Source: JBEKDJ01 sp050014415 (lineage in GTDB: Bacteria; Desulfobacterota; BSN033; UBA1163). Taken from it: a DNA stretch of 21,028 bases. The notes under the pieces are model-generated. The model did not search any database. It saw nothing but the letters and a program-made list of their open reading frames with translations, and was not told the DNA's origin. A program made the position numbers and the translations under genes. Below are positions 15,508-21,028 of this stretch, piece by piece. The stretch covers positions 1-21,028 of the forward strand of contig JBEKDJ010000053.1 of the NCBI GenBank assembly GCA_050014415.1. The letters run 5' to 3'. Numbering within the stretch: position 1 is the first letter of the stretch; each line of letters begins with the position of its first letter.

Positions 15508-15541
15508 GCACCCAACGGCCCATAGAACATCCGTTGGGTGC
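15508..15541 (-). terminator. Strong hairpin downstream of the receptor gene
   Basis: GCACCCAACGG (15508-15518) and CCGTTGGGTGC (15531-15541) are perfect 11-bp arms with a 12-nt loop, 14 nt beyond the stop codon of the TonB-dependent receptor. No T-run follows on either strand, so it may be a non-canonical terminator, a processing site or an mRNA-stabilising stem. It would separate receptor expression from the genes further downstream. Confidence 0.5.
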
Positions 15542-15555
15542 GGGAAAATCTTTCA

Positions 15556-17823
15556 TCAGAAATTAAACTGCAATGATGCAAAGACCTCACGGGGTGATCC
15601 GAGGAATGCGCTGCCACTAGCACCGGTTCCGTTGATGCTGCCCGGGAAAATCGATGACCAATACTCTTCATTCGTCAGGTTGTTTACCGTGAGGCGCCAA
15701 GTGGTTGCTATCCCCATCAGCTTGGCAGTGTAGCAGGCACCAAGGTCGATGGTGTTGTAGGCATCTGCCCAAGACGTGTTGGTATCGTTGGCTGCGCGCC
15801 GACCGGTGTAGTGCCAATTCAGATTCAGCGCCAAACCGGGGAGGAACGGCGTCTGGTATTCAAATAGAAGGTTGGCTTGGGCCTTGGGAACGCCGACAAC
15901 CTGTTTGTCGGTGGTGGTGGGTCTGCCCGTGTCTTTGAGCTTGGGGTCCAGCAAGGTGATGCCGCCATAGACCGTGAGGTCATCGATTATCTTTCCACTG
16001 GCCATGAGTTCGAGACCATAGTTGACCTGATTGCCCTGGACCTTGAACACGTTGTCGGTGTCGGTATAAGCGAAGGGACGTTCGATACGGAATACCGCGG
16101 CTGACAGGTTCATCTTGTTCAATGCGACCTTCAAACCGGATTCCCACTCTTTGCTGCGGTATGGCGCCAGCGTTTCGCCTGGGTTGGCGGCGGTTGTCGG
16201 CGCGGTATCACCCTGCTGGAGGCTGTCGGCGTAAGTAATATAAGCGGTCATGTTTTCGAGAGGTTTGTACATCACGCTGGCCGCAGGGCTGATCCCGTCT
16301 TTATCATAGCGACTGGTTCTTGTTCCCTTTACATTGTAACTGCGGGCGCGCAACCAACTCTGACTGGCCGAGAGCATCGCCGACCAGGATTTATTGAAGG
16401 TGATGGTATCCCCCACGATCAGGGCTTGTTGTTGTAGAACACTGCCTTTGTAGCGGTCACTGTCAACCCACCATGAGGGCTCGTCATAAGTGACAGGATT
16501 GAAGATACTGGCCGTGCCGAGGGTTATCGTTTTGGTCATGCTGGTCTTGGGAGACCTCATACGTCGTTCGTGGCCGTTGGTTCCCAGCGAGAGGTCATGG
16601 GTGAGCCCCCAGGTCTTGACGCGGCCGTTCAGGTATAAGAGTTCGCTGTCCACCTCCCAATCACTGAATGATGGGAGAAATGTGGTCTTGTAATTACCGG
16701 TGCTATTGGTGAATGTGTTGGTGACCGAAAACATTTTTCGATCGGCGACTTGATCCAGGAACCCGGCAACGAGATGCCAATCCTCGTTGAAATCATGCTT
16801 GATCCGCAGGCTGGCAGTGCGTGTCGTAAGATCAGCACCGGCCCAGTCCTGGCCGTAGCCTGTACGAGTGGGATCGAATGCATCCGGCAATGGAATGTTT
16901 GAGGCATAGGAGAAGCCGCCCGGGTAGCCTTTTTTTATGAAGTTGTAATAGCTATAATTCATTTCTACAACCGTATTGCTAAAAACTCGCCAATCGAGTG
17001 CCACGCTGATCAACTTGCGCCTGAGGGTGCTTTGGCCCACGTACCCCTCGCCACCGCCGTAAAGCAGATTGATCCGATAACCAAAAAAACCGTTATTGCC
17101 AAGACGACCGCCCAAGTCAGCATGGCTGGTAAAAATTTTTTGATTGACATAACTCAAGTTCAGCTGATACAAAGGAATGTCGGTGGGGCGTTTAAGAACA
17201 AAATTGAATACGCCTGACGGATTGGCCGGACCATACAGAGAACCGGTCAAGCCATTCAGGACTTCGATTTGTTCAAACTGTTCCATGGGGTAAGCGGTCG
17301 TCACCGCAATATTCATCCCATCCATCCGGTTATTTTCCGAGACGCTCCCTTCGAAGCCACGAGTTTGCGGGCGACCGAGATCCGGCCCCCCCCTTTCCTC
17401 GATCTGCGCAGATGGCAGGTATTTGGTTACTTCCTTCAACGTTGTTATCTGATGGTTTTCCATCAAATCGCCTGACACCACGTTGATCGAATAGGGGGTG
17501 TCAAGGATTTCCTTAGTCCCCAGAGGCCCCATAATCGCTTCCGACTCGCGGTAGCCTTCCTCAGCCGTGCCTTCAAGTTTCTTCTTCTCCTCCACCACTA
17601 CTTTCTCCAGAGGCACCGCTTCCTTTTTTTCCGCTTTTTCTTCCTCCTTCTGATCTATTTTCTGTTCTTGCTTCTGTTCTTCTTTCTTCTCTCCCTGCTG
17701 TTCTTCATTCTGAACGGATTTCTGCTCCGTTATGACTTCCTCCTTATTCTCCTCGCCATAGGTTTTTACCCCCCAAAATACTGCAAAAATGAAGACCAGC
17801 ACCACACACCAATACTTTCTCAT
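15556..17823 (-). CDS. TonB-dependent siderophore-type outer-membrane receptor
   Basis: This is a 22-strand-barrel TonB-dependent receptor, 755 aa. Residues 1-23 are a signal peptide (MRKYWCVVLVFIFAVFWG). Residues 24-70 form an unusual K/E/Q-rich stretch, followed by a possible TonB box EKVVVEE (73-79). The plug domain has DTPYSINVV (108-116), RGFEGSVSENNRMDGM (155-170) and QIEVLNGLTGSLYGPANPSGVFNFVLKRP (185-213), typical of FhuA/FpvA-like receptors. The C-terminus ASLQFNF ends in phenylalanine, as outer-membrane proteins do. ATG 17821-17823 is chosen because AGGAGGGG lies 7 nt upstream; the frame is open to ATG 17901, but that codon would precede the predicted transcription start. It is divergent from tonB. 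Substrate unknown: ferric siderophore-like or other metal chelate. Confidence 0.95.
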   Translation of the reverse strand: MRKYWCVVLVFIFAVFWGVKTYGEENKEEVITEQKSVQNEEQQGEKKEEQKQEQKIDQKEEEKAEKKEAVPLEKVVVEEKKKLEGTAEEGYRESEAIMGPLGTKEILDTPYSINVVSGDLMENHQITTLKEVTKYLPSAQIEERGGPDLGRPQTRGFEGSVSENNRMDGMNIAVTTAYPMEQFEQIEVLNGLTGSLYGPANPSGVFNFVLKRPTDIPLYQLNLSYVNQKIFTSHADLGGRLGNNGFFGYRINLLYGGGEGYVGQSTLRRKLISVALDWRVFSNTVVEMNYSYYNFIKKGYPGGFSYASNIPLPDAFDPTRTGYGQDWAGADLTTRTASLRIKHDFNEDWHLVAGFLDQVADRKMFSVTNTFTNSTGNYKTTFLPSFSDWEVDSELLYLNGRVKTWGLTHDLSLGTNGHERRMRSPKTSMTKTITLGTASIFNPVTYDEPSWWVDSDRYKGSVLQQQALIVGDTITFNKSWSAMLSASQSWLRARSYNVKGTRTSRYDKDGISPAASVMYKPLENMTAYITYADSLQQGDTAPTTAANPGETLAPYRSKEWESGLKVALNKMNLSAAVFRIERPFAYTDTDNVFKVQGNQVNYGLELMASGKIIDDLTVYGGITLLDPKLKDTGRPTTTDKQVVGVPKAQANLLFEYQTPFLPGLALNLNWHYTGRRAANDTNTSWADAYNTIDLGACYTAKLMGIATTWRLTVNNLTNEEYWSSIFPGSINGTGASGSAFLGSPREVFASLQFNF

Positions 17824-17902
17824 CTTTTTTCCCCTCCTCTTTCTTGGATTTTTTACTCTTTTGTGCTTTTTCCTGGGAACATCGCCATGCTTTTTGGTCA
17901 TG

Positions 17903-17931
17903 ACAATAGATTATTCCTCCCATATTGTCAA
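17903..17931 (-). promoter_or_regulatory. Promoter of the TonB-dependent receptor gene
   Basis: On the minus strand, TTGACA (17931-17926) is followed after 17 bp by TATTGT (17908-17903). Transcription would begin near 17896, which favours the start codon at 17823. The -35 box is inside the palindrome 17923-17933. Confidence 0.6.
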
Positions 17932-17933
17932 TA
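17923..17933. promoter_or_regulatory. Candidate operator A, TATTGTCAATA palindrome
   Basis: This is a perfect 5-1-5 palindrome overlapping the -35 of the receptor promoter. Its core is the same as operator B (17975-17989), with the centres 54 bp apart, close to five helical turns. A half-site TGACAATA lies at 17901-17908. Confidence 0.5.
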
Positions 17934-17974
17934 AAAATATTACAAGAATTTACCTTTTATCATAAAAAAATACT

Positions 17975-17989
17975 AATATTGACAATATT
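17975..17989. promoter_or_regulatory. Candidate operator B, AATATTGACAATATT palindrome
   Basis: This is a perfect 7-1-7 palindrome overlapping the -35 of the tonB promoter. It shares the TATTG-N-CAATA core with operator A. It does not match the classical Fur box as I know it. A dimeric metal- or ligand-responsive repressor is a reasonable guess. Confidence 0.55.
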
Positions 17990-18008
17990 GGTGGAATCTG
18001 GCAATAAT
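17979..18008 (+). promoter_or_regulatory. Promoter of tonB
   Basis: TTGACA (17979-17984) is followed after 18 bp by AATAAT (18003-18008, five of six bases matching). Transcription would begin near 18015, about 48 nt before the tonB start codon. Confidence 0.6.
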
Positions 18009-18062
18009 GAAAAAGTCCGATGAATATGGAGGATTGAGGTCTAAAGACTTCTTTATTGACAG

Positions 18063-19103
18063 ATGACTCATAAAACATCTAGTACGCATGAATCTTGCCT
18101 GAACAAAGAGGAAAATATAGGGATTGATACCCCTCAATCTGATGCCTATAGACTGCTGAAGACGGGAGGATGTTCGCTGGCCCTCCATCTGACGTTCGCG
18201 TTCTTCCTAATCATGAGCTCAAATGTTACGGCTCATAAAGTGAAACCGCGTGTTTACAGGGTTTCGATTCGGCCTTCTATTTTGATGAAAAAAGAAATTC
18301 CAAAGCCGATACAAGCACCCCCCTCACTTCTTAAAGAAGATCGAAATCAAAGGGAAGAAAAGAAATCCGTTCAGAGGAAAGAACCGGTCAAAGAAGAAAA
18401 GATCAAACAGGAATTCCAAGAGCCTATTCAACCGGAGCCTAAAATCGTTGACGAGGAAAAAAAGCCACCAGAACCGGAGGAAAAGCAGGACTTTACAAAA
18501 CCTATTCCTTTGCCGGTAGCTTCTGATTTTTTCGAAGAAGTTGATACATTGGCTCTCAGCACGGAGCGGCAGAACAAGACCATCTCCTATGGCTCCGGGA
18601 CCGGTGATGGAAGTGGATCGGGAAAAGGAAGCGGCATCGGCGGCGGAGAGGGCGATGGCACCGGACCGGGAAAGAGAGGCGGCGGGGAAGGCGGGGGCAT
18701 CGGGCACGGCAAAGGGAGTGGAAGCGGCATCGGGGGTGGACCAGGAGCAGGTTATGGCGTTCCTGGCGGGGGCGGCAGAAGGAGTGGCATGGGGCAGGGA
18801 GGACCGGGAGGCGGCGGCGGACGAGGAGGTGGCTTGGCCCATCCCCGGTATGGAGAAAATCCCAAACCGAAATATCCTTCAGAAGCCTGCAAAAGAGGAC
18901 ATCAAGGAGAGGTCCTCCTGTTGGTGGAAGTTCTCCCGGACGGAAAGGTGGGAGAGATTGAGGTTGCGGAGTCTTCTGGATATGAATTGCTTGATCAGTG
19001 CGCTTTGGAAGCTGTCAAACGTTGGAAATTCATCGCCGCCAAGAAGGAGAGCATTGCTATTCCTTGCTGGGTAAAGATCCCGATCCTTTTTAAACTCCTA
19101 TAA
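18063..19103 (+). CDS. tonB: TonB energy transducer with glycine-rich linker
   Basis: TonB couples the inner-membrane proton gradient (through ExbB/ExbD) to outer-membrane receptors. The 346 aa are arranged as a cytoplasmic N-tail (1-35), one transmembrane helix (about 36-52), a P/K/E-rich periplasmic spacer (60-155), a glycine-rich segment (176-258) and the TonB C-terminal domain (265-346). The last contains PKYPSEACKRGHQGEVLL, a SSG turn (304-306), WKF and WVKIPILFKL. The long glycine-rich part is unusual, as TonB spacers are normally Pro-rich only. ATG 18063 is the first start after an in-frame stop at 18057-18059 and has no clear ribosome site; it overlaps the stop of a 19-codon frame by ATGA. 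It is divergent from the receptor under matching operators. ExbB/ExbD are not in the window. Confidence 0.93.
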   Translation: MTHKTSSTHESCLNKEENIGIDTPQSDAYRLLKTGGCSLALHLTFAFFLIMSSNVTAHKVKPRVYRVSIRPSILMKKEIPKPIQAPPSLLKEDRNQREEKKSVQRKEPVKEEKIKQEFQEPIQPEPKIVDEEKKPPEPEEKQDFTKPIPLPVASDFFEEVDTLALSTERQNKTISYGSGTGDGSGSGKGSGIGGGEGDGTGPGKRGGGEGGGIGHGKGSGSGIGGGPGAGYGVPGGGGRRSGMGQGGPGGGGGRGGGLAHPRYGENPKPKYPSEACKRGHQGEVLLLVEVLPDGKVGEIEVAESSGYELLDQCALEAVKRWKFIAAKKESIAIPCWVKIPILFKLL

Positions 19104-19112
19104 AAGACGAAT

Positions 19113-19231
19113 TCGTAAAAAGTCGTCATTCCCGTGAAAACGGGAATCCAGGGGAATTCTAAATGCTTAAAAAGACTGGATTCCTGCTTGCGCAGGAATG
19201 ACAGAAAATAGCTTTTTCAGACTTTTTACGA
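19113..19231. repeat. Foldback (MITE-like) repeat, copy 3
   Basis: This 119-bp element has perfect 12-bp terminal inverted repeats TCGTAAAAAGTC / GACTTTTTACGA. Internal hairpin blocks are ATTCCCGT...ACGGGAAT and ATTCCTGC...GCAGGAAT, with the same GTCATTCC...GGAATCCAG core as copies 1 and 2 but a different outer repeat. It begins 10 bp after the tonB stop codon and could act as a two-way terminator. The rest of the gene-free stretch up to 19376 shows nothing recognisable. Confidence 0.8.
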
Positions 19232-19376
19232 GACCACTATAAAAAGCAGTCCTGGAAAATTGTTTTGGCATGTATTGGCTGATTATACCATCTCTCACCG
19301 CTGGATCTTGAACATCCATAAGAGATTAGACTCTCCCTAATTCCACTATTTCCTCTCTTGCATAAGACACGGCTTG

Positions 19377-19405
19377 TTGACAGAACATCCCGGGATGCTT
19401 AATTT
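19377..19405 (+). promoter_or_regulatory. Possible promoter of the Slp-type gene with spacer palindrome
   Basis: TTGACA (19377-19382) is perfect; after 17 bp comes a poor -10, TAATTT (19400-19405). The spacer contains the perfect 12-bp palindrome CATCCCGGGATG (19386-19397), which could be an operator. Confidence 0.35.
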
Positions 19406-19425
19406 TTAATCAGGAGGTGGTTCAA

Positions 19426-19989
19426 ATGGCACAAAGAGCTAAATGGGCTTTTATTCTTTTTCTTCTGTGGCTTCCTATCGGATGTGTCCATGTCATTTCG
19501 AAGGATATCAGAACTCAAACAGACCCATTGGTTACTTTCAAACAGGTCCTTCAGGATCCGAATGCCTATAAAGGGAGAATGGTCGTTTGGGGTGGAGAGA
19601 TTATTGAAACAACGAATCAAAAGGATGGGTCAACCCTGATTGAGGTCTTTCAGAGACCTTTAGGATTGAAGGATGATCCGAAAATAACCGCTGCCTCAGA
19701 AGGAAGGTTTTTGATCCGGTCTGACAAGTATTTAGATCCCTATATTCATAGTAAGGGCAGGAAGATCACAGTAGGCGGTGAAATCTCAGGCGAAGAGATC
19801 AAACCCCTTGGAAAGATGGATTACCATTATCCTCTCGTTTTGAGCAAGCAGATTCATCTATGGGATGAATCTTACTACTATTCCGATATCCACTCCTATC
19901 CTTATTACTATGATCCCTGGTGGTTCTACCCGTATTGGGGATGGCCGCCTTATGGCTGGCGGTTTTATTATGGTCATCATTATTGGTGA
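19426..19989 (+). CDS. Slp-family outer-membrane lipoprotein
   Basis: This 187-aa lipoprotein has a signal ending in the lipobox LPIGC (lipid attachment at C20). The body matches the Slp family (E. coli starvation-inducible Slp): FKQVLQDPNAYKGRMVVWGGEII, GSTLIEVFQRPL, EGRFLIRSDKYLDP, ITVGGEISGEE, and a final QIHLWDE. The last 40 residues are extremely rich in Y, W, P and H (YPYYYDPWWFYPYWGWPPYG), a tail E. coli Slp lacks. The ATG at 19426 has AGGAGGT 7 nt upstream; the in-frame GTG at 19417 overlaps that site and is rejected. It is transcribed alone and convergent with the phosphoesterase. Its role is probably in the envelope; a link with the uptake genes is not shown. Confidence 0.9.
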   Translation: MAQRAKWAFILFLLWLPIGCVHVISKDIRTQTDPLVTFKQVLQDPNAYKGRMVVWGGEIIETTNQKDGSTLIEVFQRPLGLKDDPKITAASEGRFLIRSDKYLDPYIHSKGRKITVGGEISGEEIKPLGKMDYHYPLVLSKQIHLWDESYYYSDIHSYPYYYDPWWFYPYWGWPPYGWRFYYGHHYW

Positions 19990-20062
19990 CCTTGAAATAG
20001 TAATTATGAATGAACGGAATAGGGTATAGCCGGAAGTAATTAGTTTTTTGCACGTGAAGAAT

Positions 20063-21028
20063 TTAGTTACGGGTAGGGGGAAGGGCGTATGAGAAGGAAT
20101 CGAGAATTCTCCATGGGTTGGCTCCTTCATCCTTCAGAAGGGCCTTCCACGCAATAGTTACCTTCACTTCCTCCACTGTCACCAGGATATATCCATGATG
20201 ATCAACATCACTATATTCCCCTTTCACCCTCTCGTGCTCTCTATACTTACTTGACCATGGAACCAAAGATCCGCCAGCAGTGCCTGCAATCACCTGACGG
20301 ATTGGATTGCCTGCCTTGTCCTCAATCACGGCCCGATTATAGAGATGATCGTGCCCGCAGAAGTAAACCCGTCCACCGGCTTTCCCGATACTGTCCCAGA
20401 AGACGTCTCGGTCTTTCGGGTAAAAGGCAAGGCAGTCCCGGTGCCTGACTTCGAATGCCGGCTCATGACCGTAGATAAAGACGTGCGGCCTCCCATTGCC
20501 GGCAAGTTCCCGATCAAGCCAGTCCTGATTGACCTTGTGCGGGTGGCTGCCATACTGATCGACACCCACGATGAAGGCATTCCTGCGTGTAAAACTATAC
20601 GTAAGACCCTCTTCTCCTTCAGGTCCATTTTTCGGGATATAGGATTCGGAAAAGGCATTCCTGAAGGCTTGCTTTAATAAGGTCGGGGTTTCAGGAGGCG
20701 GCTCAAGATGCGCAGGGAGGGGGGACAGAACAACACGGTCAGGCCCGCTCTCATGATTGCCCCTGACCGGGAAAACAGGGATACCCGCTCGATAAATGGA
20801 TTTCATAGCAGATTTCCAGTTGCCAAACTGAGTGGGGTAGTCTGTACCCCCATTTCGAAACCAGCCATTCACAAGGTCACCCGCAACGAGCACAAAGTCT
20901 GGGCTTTCCTTTACAATGTCCTCAACAGTTGTTCCCAAGACCAGATCGTTGATGCAAGATTTTCCAACCTCATCCTTATTATCCCCCTGCGTATCGCTGA
21001 GGAGAACAAACTTCCATGGCCTTGAACT
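20063..21028 (-). CDS. Calcineurin-like metallophosphoesterase, 5' end beyond window
   Basis: This is a binuclear-metal phosphoesterase of the calcineurin-like superfamily. Only 321 residues are visible; the frame is open to the right edge, so the true start lies outside. Motifs in visible-fragment numbering are SDTQG (11-15, with Q where D-x-H is usual), GDLVNG (50-55), GNHE (90-93), YGHEP (186-190) and CGHDH (224-228). An apparent start at TTG 20936-20938 is not the real one, because it would remove motif I. The pattern GDL-GNHE-GHE-GHDH is that of extracellular or periplasmic purple-acid-phosphatase-like enzymes, but the localisation signal is not visible. It is convergent with the Slp gene, and no functional link to the transporters is evident. 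Confidence 0.9.
   Translation of the reverse strand, partial: SSRPWKFVLLSDTQGDNKDEVGKSCINDLVLGTTVEDIVKESPDFVLVAGDLVNGWFRNGGTDYPTQFGNWKSAMKSIYRAGIPVFPVRGNHESGPDRVVLSPLPAHLEPPPETPTLLKQAFRNAFSESYIPKNGPEGEEGLTYSFTRRNAFIVGVDQYGSHPHKVNQDWLDRELAGNGRPHVFIYGHEPAFEVRHRDCLAFYPKDRDVFWDSIGKAGGRVYFCGHDHLYNRAVIEDKAGNPIRQVIAGTAGGSLVPWSSKYREHERVKGEYSDVDHHGYILVTVEEVKVTIAWKALLKDEGANPWRILDSFSYALPPTRN

Noticed and set aside
15450..15733. Small frames on both strands at the 3' end of the receptor gene
   Set aside because: They overlap the receptor C-terminus and the hairpin, have no ribosome sites, and look like shadows.
17824..17901. Longer N-terminus for the TonB-dependent receptor
   Set aside because: It would add 26 mostly basic residues before a normal signal peptide, starts upstream of the predicted transcription start, and ignores the strong AGGAGGGG site before 17823.
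18324..19074. Frames overlapping tonB on both strands
   Set aside because: They arise from the biased codon use of the P/K/E- and glycine-rich parts of TonB; no independent support.

Overview
The window looks like a chromosomal segment of a Gram-negative anaerobe. It has a TonB-dependent outer-membrane receptor, TonB, periplasmic binding proteins and a Slp-type lipoprotein. The style of the genes and the dispersed 'GTCATTCC...GGAATCCAG' foldback repeats suggest Desulfobacterota (the old Deltaproteobacteria, e.g. Syntrophales-like). This is an inference; no rRNA or housekeeping marker is present.

Almost everything from about 0.9 to 19.1 kb is one uptake island for metal complexes or oxyanions. 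The left part (209-4833, minus strand) reads DUF364/DUF4213 heavy-metal-chelation protein, FecB-like binding protein, FecCD-type permease, FecE-like ATPase, and then an exported cytidine-deaminase-fold protein. A 184-bp promoter region holding a 28-bp imperfect palindrome separates it from a divergent plus-strand operon (5060-9014): ATPase, permease, SAM methyltransferase and a second FecB-like binding protein. Two foldback repeats have entered this second operon.

The central part (9478-15222, minus strand) has a third FecCD-type importer with two paralogous permeases, one ATPase and one divergent binding protein. Upstream of it lie an orphan tungstate/molybdate-type (WtpA/ModA-like) binding protein and an exported protein resembling the cyclic-nucleotide-binding fold. 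A truncated copy of the WtpA-like gene (15328-15483) and a decayed gene start (9402-9440) show recent rearrangement.

The right part has a siderophore-type TonB-dependent receptor (15556-17823, minus) divergent from tonB (18063-19103, plus). Both promoters carry a perfect TTGACA -35 box inside a TATTGACAATA-like palindrome, which suggests one shared repressor. TonB is unusual in having an 80-residue glycine-rich linker. The window ends with a third foldback repeat, a Slp-family lipoprotein and a metallophosphoesterase that runs off the right edge.

Working model (inference): the receptor and TonB move a ligand across the outer membrane, several binding proteins capture it or its variants in the periplasm, and three FecCD-type ABC importers move it inward. 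DUF364 and the methyltransferase may process the metal or the ligand. The WtpA-like protein suggests that molybdate/tungstate, free or chelated, is among the substrates. No sequence evidence fixes the actual substrate, and no exbB/exbD or ligand-biosynthesis genes are in view.
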